This document shows positions 38,310 through 46,286 of a DNA stretch of 56,975 nucleotides, piece by piece. Source of the DNA: Phycisphaerales bacterium. Lineage in GTDB: Bacteria > Planctomycetota > Phycisphaerae > Phycisphaerales > UBA1924. The notes under the pieces were generated by a model that was given only the letters and a program-made list of their open reading frames with translations, searched no databases and was not told where the DNA came from. Position 1 is the stretch's first letter. Each line of letters starts with the position of its first letter. The stretch spans positions 1-56,975 of the forward strand of contig JALUWX010000056.1 in assembly GCA_027019265.1 (NCBI GenBank), written 5' to 3'. A program made the translations under genes and the position numbers.

Positions 38310-38795
38310 ATGATCAGTCAGACGTCCGAGTACGCCCTCCGAGCCGCGCTGTATCTCGCGGCGAGACCCGAGAACACGCCCGCATCGGCGCACGAGATCG
38401 CTGAAGCGACCCAGGTCACGGTGGGGTACCTGCAGAAGATTCTGCGCATGCTCGCGAAACAGGGGATCCTCGTCGCCCAGCGCGGCGCTAACGGTGGGTT
38501 CTCCCTCGCGAAGGTGACCTCGGCGATCACAGTTCTGGACGTGCTGAAGGCCACGGACACAGAAATTCAGCGGATCACCCGGTGTCCGCTCGGGATCGAG
38601 GGGCACACCAAGCTCTGTTCACTCCATCGGATGCTCGATGACGAGATGGCCCGCGCCGAGCGGACATTCGCGTCGACCACGCTTGAGGACCTGCTCGACG
38701 GGGCGGGGGGGGTCCGCCCGCTCTGCGATCCCACGGGTCGGCTGCCGGCCCAGATCACGATCGATCGGCGCTCGCTCTCAAAATTTGACGACTAA
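38310..38795 (+). CDS. Rrf2-family regulator, probable NO/Fe-S sensor (NsrR-like)
   Basis: A 161-residue winged-helix regulator. The opening M-I-S-Q-T-S-E-Y-A-L-R-A-A-L-Y-L-A and the A-N-G-G-F-S-L wing are typical of Rrf2 proteins. The sensor region has C-P-L-G-I-E-G-H-T-K-L-C-S-L-H-R, Cys and His residues that could hold an Fe-S cluster, although the NsrR triplet C-x5-C-x5-C is not exact. It sits between nrf and nos blocks with matching palindromes on both sides, so it is the obvious controller of the island. ATG 38310 has a GAGG close upstream. Confidence 0.88.
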   Translation: MISQTSEYALRAALYLAARPENTPASAHEIAEATQVTVGYLQKILRMLAKQGILVAQRGANGGFSLAKVTSAITVLDVLKATDTEIQRITRCPLGIEGHTKLCSLHRMLDDEMARAERTFASTTLEDLLDGAGGVRPLCDPTGRLPAQITIDRRSLSKFDD

Positions 38796-38819
38796 ATAGT
38801 GGACTGCCTTGACCACTTT
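38796..38819. promoter_or_regulatory. Rrf2-type operator, copy 2
   Basis: Arms ATAGTGGAC and GACCACTTT with a 6-base spacer, each matching the palindrome at 38837 in 6 of 9 positions. It begins directly after the regulator's stop codon and overlaps the -35 of the next promoter. Confidence 0.55.
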
Positions 38820-38837
38820 ACCGACTCTGCATATGGT
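38809..38837 (+). promoter_or_regulatory. Promoter of the cytochrome c / nosZ unit
   Basis: TTGACC (38809-38814) and TATGGT (38832-38837) with a 17-base spacer. Operator copy 2 overlaps the -35 and copy 3 begins at the end of the -10, an arrangement suited to repression. Confidence 0.6.
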
Positions 38838-38860
38838 AAGTGGATATGTGCATCCACTTA
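38837..38860. promoter_or_regulatory. Rrf2-type operator, copy 3 (perfect palindrome)
   Basis: TAAGTGGAT and ATCCACTTA form a perfect 9-base inverted repeat around the 6-base spacer ATGTGC. The 24-base dyad has the size of Rrf2/NsrR operators. It lies 38 bases before the cytochrome ATG. Confidence 0.75.
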
Positions 38861-38897
38861 TTCACAAGTGGGTCGCACCAGGCAATGGAGTCTCCAG

Positions 38898-39767
38898 ATG
38901 ACGAACACCCTCGCGCAACGCTCCGATCAAAACGTCGTCACAACCCGCACGGATCCGTACAAATGGGGCGCACTGGGAGTGGTCGCCCTCTTCTCGCTCA
39001 CGCTCCCCGCGATCCTGGCTGTCATCGTCTCGACCCAACCCGGAGCGGTGCCACATCGCTCCATGAGCGGGCTCACCCACGGGGGGGCCATCACTGAAAC
39101 GGGGAGCCGGCAAGCCCCCATGCTGCTCGGGCATTCCGTCTACAAGATGAGCTGCGCGGTCTGTCACGGCCCGGACGCGGAGGGTGTGAAGATGCTGGGC
39201 AAGCCGCTCCGGAACAGCGCGTATGTGCAGGATTCGTCCGACGAGCAGCTCTTTGATCTCATCGTCAATGGTCGTGCCGTCAACGACCCCGCGAACACGA
39301 CGGGGGCGTTGATGCCGCCGCGTGGCGCGCAGAATCTGGATGACACCCAGATCCACGCCGTCGTCTCGTATCTCCGCACGATCCAGGAGCCGGACGCGCC
39401 GCTCGCATCGATGGGCGCGTGGGAACCGCAGGAGGGCGCGGGGGGCACCGCGCCACTCGCTTCGATTGAGCTCAAGGAGCACGCCGGGTTTGATCTCTTT
39501 GTGTCCTCGTGCGCCGCGTGCCATGGTCAGGGCGCCGAGGGAATCGAGAACCAGGGGCTCCCGCTCACGACGAGCGGGTTCGTCCGCTCGAAATCCGACG
39601 AGGAGTTGATCAGGTTCATCAAGTCCGGGCGTCCGGTCTGGGATCCGAGCAACACCACGGGGATCGACATGCCCCCCAAGGGCGGGAATCCCGCGATCAC
39701 GGACGGGCAGCTCCAGACCATCGTGGACTATCTCCGCGCACTGCAAGACAAGGCGATGGGTTCCTGA
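38898..39767 (+). CDS. Membrane-anchored dihaem cytochrome c
   Basis: A 289-residue protein with one N-terminal membrane helix (about 22-45) and two class I cytochrome c domains, with haem motifs C-A-V-C-H (from residue 86) and C-A-A-C-H (from 205). Each domain has a later P-P-R/K-G methionine-ligand region with M-P-P. Placed between the regulator and nosZ, it is likely the electron carrier from the quinol pool or a bc complex to NosZ. The start is the ATG with TGGAG 7 bases upstream; the frame is open from 38799 across the operators. Confidence 0.92.
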   Translation: MTNTLAQRSDQNVVTTRTDPYKWGALGVVALFSLTLPAILAVIVSTQPGAVPHRSMSGLTHGGAITETGSRQAPMLLGHSVYKMSCAVCHGPDAEGVKMLGKPLRNSAYVQDSSDEQLFDLIVNGRAVNDPANTTGALMPPRGAQNLDDTQIHAVVSYLRTIQEPDAPLASMGAWEPQEGAGGTAPLASIELKEHAGFDLFVSSCAACHGQGAEGIENQGLPLTTSGFVRSKSDEELIRFIKSGRPVWDPSNTTGIDMPPKGGNPAITDGQLQTIVDYLRALQDKAMGS

Positions 39768-39834
39768 ACCCATCCGATTCACACACCCGCTGATCTTCGG
39801 CGTACCGGTGATCGGCCCAATCCGAGGAACGAAC

Positions 39835-41820
39835 ATGATCCAGTCACGCACAAGCCACAAGCGATTCACACTGTCAGCGGCGATCCTCGCCGCGTGCGGG
39901 CTCGCCGCCCCGGCCGGGGCTCAGTCGATGCGCGATGTTGAATCCGTCGCAAAGGAGCGCGGATTGACCACCGCGGACCTGGTCGCGGCTGCGAAGACCT
40001 ATCTTCCGAGCGGGCAGAAGGACGAGTATCTCATGTTCGCGTCGAGCGGGCACGCCGGGCAGGTTTTCGTGATCGGTCTCCCGAGCATGCGCCTACTCCG
40101 CTCGATCGCGGTCTTCACCCCCGAGCCGTGGCAGGGGTGGGGGTTTGGGGTCGGGAACGAGATCCTCGCGGAGGGATTCCCCAGCGGAAAGGCGAATCTG
40201 TGGGGGGACACCCACCACCCCGCGCTGTCGGAAACGGCGGGGGATTACGACGGGCAGTTCCTCTTCATCAACGACAAGATCAACGCGCGGGTCGCCGTCA
40301 TCGACCTGCGCGACTGGGAGACGAAGCAGATCGTCAAGAACCCGCTCACCCTGAGCGACCACGGCGGGACCTTCGTCACTCCCAACACCGAGTACATCAT
40401 CGAGGGCGGGCAGTACGCGGTCCCCTGGGGATCTGATTATGCGCCGATCTCCGAGTACAAGGAGAAGTACAAGGGATCGGTCACGCTCTGGAAGTTCGAC
40501 CGTGATCGTGGTCGGATTGACAAAGAGCGTTCCTTCGCGATCGAGCTCCCCCCGTACTGGCAGGACCTATCCGATGCTGGGAAGCTTGCGAGCGATGGCT
40601 ATTTCTTCATGAACTCGCTCAACACCGAGCTCGCGACGGGCGGGATCCAGGACAAGAAGCCCCCGTTTGAAGCGGGCGCGAGCATGAACGCGACGGATTT
40701 CCTCCACATCATCGATTGGAGGAAAGCGGAGCGGATCTACGAGGCTGGGAAGGTCGAGATGATCAAGGGATTCCCCGTGATCACGCTCAAGACAGCGCTC
40801 GATGAGGGGTTGCTCCACGTCACGCCTGAGCCCAGGAGCCCGCACGGGGTGGACGTCGCGCCCAAGGGCGACTTCATCGTCGTCTCGGGCAAACTCGATC
40901 CGCACGTGACGATCTACTCGATGTCCAAGATCAAGAGCGCGATCGCGAACAAAACCTATTCAGGCACCGATGAGTTCGGGGTCCCGATCCTCGACTTCGA
41001 CAGCGTTGTGGAATCGCGCATCGAGGTTGGGCTCGGCCCGCTCCACACGCAGTTCGGACCCGATGGGTACGCGTACACGTCGCTGTATCTGGATTCCGCC
41101 GTGGCGCGCTGGACCATGGGCGGATCGTACGGGTCCGCAACACCCGAACCCGATTGGACACTCGTCCAGAAAACCCCGGTCCACTACAACGTGGGTCACA
41201 TCGCCGTCGCGGAGGGTGACACGGTGAGCCCGGACGGGAAATACCTGGTTTCGCTCAATAAATGGTCCGTGGACCGGTTCTACCCGACCGGGCCGCTCCT
41301 CCCGCAGAACCTGCAGCTGCTCGACATCGGATCGCAGGGCACGGAGATGCCCGTGATCTACGACAGCCCCATGGGTGTGGGAGAGCCTCACTATGCGCAG
41401 ATCGTTAAGGCTGACAAACTCGACCCCTGGACGACTTATCCCCAGGTCGGGTGGGACCCGCATGTTCAGAATATCGAGCCCATGGCGCCCAAGCCCAAGA
41501 TGGAGCGCGTCCAGCGTAATGACGACGGCTCGGTCGATATCTACATGACCGCGATTCGGAGCCATTTCAATCCCGAGCACATCTATCTGAAGCAGGGTGA
41601 CAAAGTGCGCTGGCACATCACCAACACCGAACGCGCCGTCGATGCGACCCACGGATTCGCGGTCCCGATGTACAACATCACCGCGTCGCTCGAACCGGGC
41701 GAGACGGTCACGATCGAGTTCGAAGCGGATACGTCCGGGACATTCCCGTTCTACTGCTCCGAGTTCTGCTCGGCGCTGCACCTTGAGATGATGGGCTATC
41801 TGATGGTCGAGCCCAACTGA
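39835..41820 (+). CDS. nosZ: Nitrous oxide reductase NosZ, clade II (Sec-type)
   Basis: A 661-residue periplasmic copper enzyme reducing N2O to N2. The signal peptide is Sec-like (K-R-F, no twin arginine, ending A-G-A-Q), the mark of clade II NosZ. The N-terminal propeller carries the CuZ ligands, starting with G-D-T-H-H-P (H127, H128). The cupredoxin end has the CuA motif C641-S-E-F-C645 with H649 and M652. Length is standard. It follows the dihaem cytochrome by 67 bases and is followed by nosB-like, D, F, Y and L. ATG 39835 has a GAGG site. Confidence 0.97.
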   Translation: MIQSRTSHKRFTLSAAILAACGLAAPAGAQSMRDVESVAKERGLTTADLVAAAKTYLPSGQKDEYLMFASSGHAGQVFVIGLPSMRLLRSIAVFTPEPWQGWGFGVGNEILAEGFPSGKANLWGDTHHPALSETAGDYDGQFLFINDKINARVAVIDLRDWETKQIVKNPLTLSDHGGTFVTPNTEYIIEGGQYAVPWGSDYAPISEYKEKYKGSVTLWKFDRDRGRIDKERSFAIELPPYWQDLSDAGKLASDGYFFMNSLNTELATGGIQDKKPPFEAGASMNATDFLHIIDWRKAERIYEAGKVEMIKGFPVITLKTALDEGLLHVTPEPRSPHGVDVAPKGDFIVVSGKLDPHVTIYSMSKIKSAIANKTYSGTDEFGVPILDFDSVVESRIEVGLGPLHTQFGPDGYAYTSLYLDSAVARWTMGGSYGSATPEPDWTLVQKTPVHYNVGHIAVAEGDTVSPDGKYLVSLNKWSVDRFYPTGPLLPQNLQLLDIGSQGTEMPVIYDSPMGVGEPHYAQIVKADKLDPWTTYPQVGWDPHVQNIEPMAPKPKMERVQRNDDGSVDIYMTAIRSHFNPEHIYLKQGDKVRWHITNTERAVDATHGFAVPMYNITASLEPGETVTIEFEADTSGTFPFYCSEFCSALHLEMMGYLMVEPN

Positions 41821-41828
41821 CCGAACCG

Positions 41829-41852
41829 GCGCGGGCGCGGAAGCGCCCGCGC
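41829..41852 (+). terminator. Intercistronic hairpin after nosZ
   Basis: GCGCGGGCGC and GCGCCCGCGC form a perfect 10-bp stem with a GGAA tetraloop 9 bases after the nosZ stop. There is no T-tract, so it more likely stabilises the nosZ message or reduces read-through than ends transcription. Confidence 0.55.
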
Positions 41853-41911
41853 ACGGCTTGCTCTCGCCGCGCCCTGAACCACAGGACGCTCCAGTTCCGG
41901 AGGACCGACCA

Positions 41912-42586
41912 ATGCGTTCACTCATCGCTCGATTCATGGGACCCAGGGTCAGCAGGGACGAGGTTTCCAGACACTCGATCCGGTACGGGACCCCCGGATT
42001 CCTCCTCCTCGTGGCGCGCGTGCTCCTGCTCGTCTCACTCTTTCTCCCATACTGGCACATGGAGCTCCAGGCCCCTCAGTACCCCGACGGGCTCCACATG
42101 ACGGCGTACCTCAACGCCCTGACTGGCGATGTCGCGGAGATCGACGGGCTCAACCACTACATCGGGATGCGTTCGCTCTACGAAGCCGCCTCGATTGAAC
42201 GCACGGTCGGGGTCTTCGTGATGATCGCGTTCGTGGTCATGCTCGAGCTCGCCGCGACGATCCACACACGCTGGACGGCCCTGCTCGTCGCGCCCGTCGT
42301 GCTTTTCCCGGTTGTCTTCCTCCTCGATCTCCATCTGTGGATGCGGCACTTCGGGCTGAACCTGGATCCGAACGCGCCGCTCTCCAATGCCGTCAAACCG
42401 TTCGTCCCGACCGCGCTCGGGCGGGGCGGGATCGGACAGTTCGTGACCATCGCGACCCCGGGCGCGGGGCTCATCCTCGCGGGTGTCGCGTCGGTCGTGC
42501 TCATCCTCGCGCTGTATTTCCACAGGCGTGCCTACCTCCCGCTCGTGAAGCGTCAGCACGACGAGAGCTCACACGCCTCGGCCTGA
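41912..42586 (+). CDS. NosB-like membrane protein of clade II nos clusters
   Basis: A 224-residue polytopic membrane protein with about four hydrophobic helices (around 28-46, 98-118, 122-140 and 185-206) and a periplasmic loop holding L-N-H-Y-I-G-M. Position directly after a Sec-type nosZ and the helix layout fit NosB, a clade II accessory protein of unknown role. I base the name on context more than on residues. The ATG at 41912 has GGAGGA upstream; the frame begins at 41858. Confidence 0.65.
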   Translation: MRSLIARFMGPRVSRDEVSRHSIRYGTPGFLLLVARVLLLVSLFLPYWHMELQAPQYPDGLHMTAYLNALTGDVAEIDGLNHYIGMRSLYEAASIERTVGVFVMIAFVVMLELAATIHTRWTALLVAPVVLFPVVFLLDLHLWMRHFGLNLDPNAPLSNAVKPFVPTALGRGGIGQFVTIATPGAGLILAGVASVVLILALYFHRRAYLPLVKRQHDESSHASA

Positions 42587-42599
42587 AACGGAATCGGTA

Positions 42600-44003
42600 A
42601 TGAGTCTCCCAACAGTCATCCTGATCCTGCTCGTCGCGCTCTGCGCCCCCGCGCTCGGCGCGTACGACGGCCCCGAACGGACACGTTCGACCGACGAGAT
42701 CCTGTCGATGATCGAGCGTGCCGAATCGGGTGACACGATCCGTGTTCCTCGCGGCCTGTATGTCGGGAATCTGGTCATCAGCAAGCCCGTCACCCTCGAT
42801 GGGAGCGACGGCGCCGTGATTGATGCGAGGGGCGAGGGATCGGTCATCGATGTCCGCGCCCAGGGTGTCACGGTCCGCTCGTTGACCGTGCGCGGGTCGG
42901 GATCGTCCGTCACGGGCGAGCCCGCCGGGATCCGGGTCTCGGCGCCGAACGCGACGATCGAGCACAACACGATCGAGGACGCGCTCTTCGGGATCGATCT
43001 CCGTCAATCCTCCGACTCGATCGTGCGCGGCAACCGGATCACGTGCAAGGACATGGAGCCCGGACGGCGCGGCGACGGGATCCGGCTCTGGTGGAGCCAC
43101 AACTGCGTGATCGAGGACAACACGGTCCGCGGCTCGCGCGACATGGTCTTCTGGTACTCCGAGAACCTCCGGATCTCGCGCAACACGGTCAGCGACAGCA
43201 GGTACGGGCTTCACTTCATGTACAGCCACGACACCGTGCTGGTCGGTAACGACCTCCACTCCAACTCCGTCGGCGTGTACCTGATGTACAGCAACCGGAT
43301 CACGCTCACTGACAACCGGATGCGCAACAACAGGGGCGCGAGCGGGTACGGGATCGGGCTCAAGGACTGCGACGACATCGTCATCACCAACAACGCGCTC
43401 CTCGCGAACCGGGTCGGGGTCTACCTCGACAACAGCCCCTCGTCCGTGGATTCGACCGGGGTGTTCGAGTCGAACATGATCGCGTTCAACGAGATCGGGC
43501 TGCTCGCGACGCCCAACACGCACGACAACGTTTTCACTCTCAACGCGTTCATCGAGAACGAGGAACCGGCCGCGACTCACGGGCGCGGACGACTCATGCT
43601 TAACGAGTTCTCGCGCGACGGGTCGGGGAACTACTGGTCTGACTACGCCGGATTCGATCTGGACCGGGACGGGGTGGGCGATGTGGTGTACGAGCCCCGC
43701 AGTCTCTTCGGCGCCATGCTCGCGCGCGAGCCGAACCTGCGTCTCTTCGTCCACAGCCCGGCGCAGCAGGCGATCGAGTTCACCGCGCGGGCGCTCCCCG
43801 AACTCCGCCCGGAATCCACCCTCATCGACCACGCTCCGCTCTCGTCGCCCCCGAGCATCGAGATCTCGCTCGGCGGTTCATCGCGGAGCGGGCTCCGCAT
43901 GGGGGGCGTGGCGTGCGCACTCATCTTGATCGCCGGCGCGTGCGCGGCGGTCCTCGGCTCCGATCACGGGTCGCGCTCGATCCGCACGGGAGAACCATCA
44001 TGA
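42600..44003 (+). CDS. nosD: NosD, periplasmic beta-helix copper-delivery protein
   Basis: A 467-residue exported protein with signal peptide (cleavage after L-G-A) and a right-handed parallel beta-helix built from many Ile/Asn-Asn repeats (I-V-R-G-N-R-I, I-E-D-N-T-V, I-S-R-N-T-V, L-T-D-N-R-M), as in CASH-domain NosD proteins. NosD works with NosF and NosY in CuZ assembly. A C-terminal hydrophobic helix (about 435-455) may anchor it. It starts 13 bases after the NosB-like gene and overlaps nosF by 4 bases. Confidence 0.94.
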   Translation: MSLPTVILILLVALCAPALGAYDGPERTRSTDEILSMIERAESGDTIRVPRGLYVGNLVISKPVTLDGSDGAVIDARGEGSVIDVRAQGVTVRSLTVRGSGSSVTGEPAGIRVSAPNATIEHNTIEDALFGIDLRQSSDSIVRGNRITCKDMEPGRRGDGIRLWWSHNCVIEDNTVRGSRDMVFWYSENLRISRNTVSDSRYGLHFMYSHDTVLVGNDLHSNSVGVYLMYSNRITLTDNRMRNNRGASGYGIGLKDCDDIVITNNALLANRVGVYLDNSPSSVDSTGVFESNMIAFNEIGLLATPNTHDNVFTLNAFIENEEPAATHGRGRLMLNEFSRDGSGNYWSDYAGFDLDRDGVGDVVYEPRSLFGAMLAREPNLRLFVHSPAQQAIEFTARALPELRPESTLIDHAPLSSPPSIEISLGGSSRSGLRMGGVACALILIAGACAAVLGSDHGSRSIRTGEPS

Positions 44004-44881
44004 TCATCGCGACCTCGATCACGAAACGCTTCGGACGGGTCGAAGCCGTCTCCGGCGTCTCCTTCGAACTTGGGCAAGGCGACGCGCTCGCGCTCTGGGG
44101 GAGCAACGGCGCCGGGAAGACCACGCTCATCCGCTGCCTGCTCGGTGTCGTGAGCTCCAGGGGATCCGCCACGATTGGAGGGATCGACGTCGCCCGGCGC
44201 GGGCGCCACGCGCGCGCGCTCGTGGGGTATGTCCCGCAGGAGCTCTCGTTCCACGATGACGCGCGACTGGGATCGTCGATGGCGCTCTTCACGCGCCTGC
44301 GCCGGGTCTCGACCGGGCGCGCGATCGAATCGCTCGAGACCGTCGGGCTGCGCGGGCACGAGCGCAAGCGCGTCCGGGACCTTTCGGGTGGGATGAAGCA
44401 ACGCCTCGCGCTCGCGGTGGCGCTCCTGAGCGATCCGCCGCTCATCATACTCGACGAGCCTACGTCGAACCTCGACGCCGACGGTCGAGGCGAGGTCGTC
44501 GAGACCCTCCAACGCTTGCGTGGTCAGGGTAAGACTCTGCTTTTCGCGTCGCATCGACCCGACGAGGTTATCTCCCTCGCGGACCGGGTGCTCGTCATGG
44601 AGCGGGGGCGCGTGGTGCGCGACACGACCCCGTCGGACCTCTGGCCGACCGAGAAGCCCGTGCAGGTCGTTCGTTTGTACCTGGAGATGGCGAACGAATC
44701 CGACGCGGCCGACGCGCTGCGCGAGTCCGGGCACGCCGTCCATCTCAACGGGCACGGGCTATGCGTCGCTGTGCCGCGTGACAGGAAAGCCGAACCCATC
44801 AGCATCCTCGAGCGCCGGGACATCCGTGTCCGCGACATCGAGGTTCTCGACGACGTTGAGATTAAGGAGTCCCAGCGATGA
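44000..44881 (+). CDS. nosF: NosF, ABC transporter ATPase
   Basis: A 293-residue ATP-binding subunit. Walker A is W-G-S-N-G-A-G-K-T-T (about residue 35), the signature L-S-G-G-M-K-Q-R, Walker B L-I-I-L-D-E-P-T-S-N-L-D, and the switch His is in F-A-S-H-R. About 75 extra residues follow the ABC core, as in other NosF proteins. It energises NosY/NosD. It overlaps both nosD and nosY by 4 bases. Confidence 0.94.
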   Translation: MIIATSITKRFGRVEAVSGVSFELGQGDALALWGSNGAGKTTLIRCLLGVVSSRGSATIGGIDVARRGRHARALVGYVPQELSFHDDARLGSSMALFTRLRRVSTGRAIESLETVGLRGHERKRVRDLSGGMKQRLALAVALLSDPPLIILDEPTSNLDADGRGEVVETLQRLRGQGKTLLFASHRPDEVISLADRVLVMERGRVVRDTTPSDLWPTEKPVQVVRLYLEMANESDAADALRESGHAVHLNGHGLCVAVPRDRKAEPISILERRDIRVRDIEVLDDVEIKESQR

Positions 44882-45765
44882 GCACCATCGAACTCAAGCG
44901 GAGCATGTTCCATGAAGCGGTGTCCAAATCGCCGAGCTTCATCTCGGGCGTGTGCTCCTTCGCGAAACGCGAGTTCCGGGACGCGCTCTCCAGCAAGTGG
45001 TTCCTCTTGTACACCCTCGCGTTCACGATCCTCGCGGTCGGGGTCTCGTACCTGTCGCTCAGCGGCGTGGGCTCGCATGGGTTCGCGGGGTTCGGGCGCA
45101 CCGCCGCGGGTCTGCTCAACCTGATCATGCTGGTGGTCCCGCTCATGGCGCTCAGCGCCGGTGCCGGCTCGATCGCGGGGGAGCGCGAGCGTGGAACGCT
45201 GCTCTACATGCTCTCTCAGCCTGTCTCCCGGACCCAGGTCCTGCTCGGGAAGTACCTCGGGCTCGGCGTGGCGCTCGTCTGCTCGCTCTGTATCGGGTTC
45301 GGGGTCAGCGCCGCTGTCCTCGCGTGGCGCGCGGGCGGGGTCGGGGTGGGCTCCTACGCGATGCTCATCGGATTCACTTCCATGCTGGCGCTCGCGATGC
45401 TCTCGCTCGGGATCCTCATCTCGGTCGTGTCGAGGCGCTCGTCCGTCGCGACGGGGATCGCGCTCTTCGTCTGGTTGTCCCTCGTCTTCGTGAGCGATCT
45501 CGGGCTTATGGCGAGCTCGGTGCTCTTCAAGCTGCGTGTCCAGGAGATCTTCGCGCTCGCGATCGTCAACCCGCTCCAGTCCTTCAAGATGGGGGTGATC
45601 GTGAACATGAACGCATCGCTCGACGTGCTCGGTCCGGTCGGTGCGTACGCGTCGCAGACGCTCGGTGACGCGCTCCCATGGATCCTCGGCGGGACCCTCG
45701 GCGCGTGGATCATCTTCCCGCTGGGGCTCTCGATCTTGCTCTTCTCGAGGAGGTCGTCCGTATGA
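44878..45765 (+). CDS. nosY: NosY, ABC transporter permease
   Basis: A 295-residue membrane protein of the ABC-2 type with about six helices. The conserved G-E-R-E-R-G-T-L-L-Y-M-L-S segment (about 101-113) is the coupling region for such permeases. It forms the membrane part of the NosDFY complex. It starts inside the nosF stop and overlaps nosL by 4 bases. Confidence 0.93.
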   Translation: MSTIELKRSMFHEAVSKSPSFISGVCSFAKREFRDALSSKWFLLYTLAFTILAVGVSYLSLSGVGSHGFAGFGRTAAGLLNLIMLVVPLMALSAGAGSIAGERERGTLLYMLSQPVSRTQVLLGKYLGLGVALVCSLCIGFGVSAAVLAWRAGGVGVGSYAMLIGFTSMLALAMLSLGILISVVSRRSSVATGIALFVWLSLVFVSDLGLMASSVLFKLRVQEIFALAIVNPLQSFKMGVIVNMNASLDVLGPVGAYASQTLGDALPWILGGTLGAWIIFPLGLSILLFSRRSSV

Positions 45766-46286
45766 CACGTTTCACACCCATTCTCTTTCTCGGCGCGATC
45801 GCGCTGCTCGGATCATGCGAACGGGGCACGGAGGACGGGCCGCCAACGGTCCGGCTCGGTTACGACGTGTGCGCCCAGTGCAACATGATCATCAGCGACG
45901 AGCGATGGGCGACGGCGACGATCATCGATGGAGCGCGAGGCCCTGAGCCGATCCTCTTCGACGACTTCAACTGCCAGGTCAATTACGAGATCGAACACCC
46001 CGAACAGGACATCCTCGATCGCTGGTCGCACGACCACTCGACGAGCGAATGGATCCGCACCAGGGACGCGTACTTCCTGATCACACCCGGGATGTGGACC
46101 CCGATGGCTTCGTCGGTCGCCGCCTTCATGCGGGAATCGGATGCTCGCGCGTTGCGTGAGACCCACGGGGGGGACCTCGTCACGTTCGATATCGTGTGGA
46201 AGCGTCTCGGATTCGCCGGCGCGTGCTGCGATCTCGACGAGGACATCGAAACCCACACGGACAAGGAGAACCACGATGAGCCGTGA
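45762..46286 (+). CDS. nosL: NosL, copper-chaperone lipoprotein
   Basis: A 174-residue outer-membrane or periplasmic lipoprotein (lipobox L-L-G-S-C near residue 20). The Cu(I)-binding motif C37-A-Q-C40-N-M is typical of NosL, which passes copper to NosD/NosZ. The start overlaps the nosY stop; the frame opened upstream is a shadow of nosY. The 3' end overlaps the next gene by 11 bases. Confidence 0.93.
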   Translation: MTRFTPILFLGAIALLGSCERGTEDGPPTVRLGYDVCAQCNMIISDERWATATIIDGARGPEPILFDDFNCQVNYEIEHPEQDILDRWSHDHSTSEWIRTRDAYFLITPGMWTPMASSVAAFMRESDARALRETHGGDLVTFDIVWKRLGFAGACCDLDEDIETHTDKENHDEP

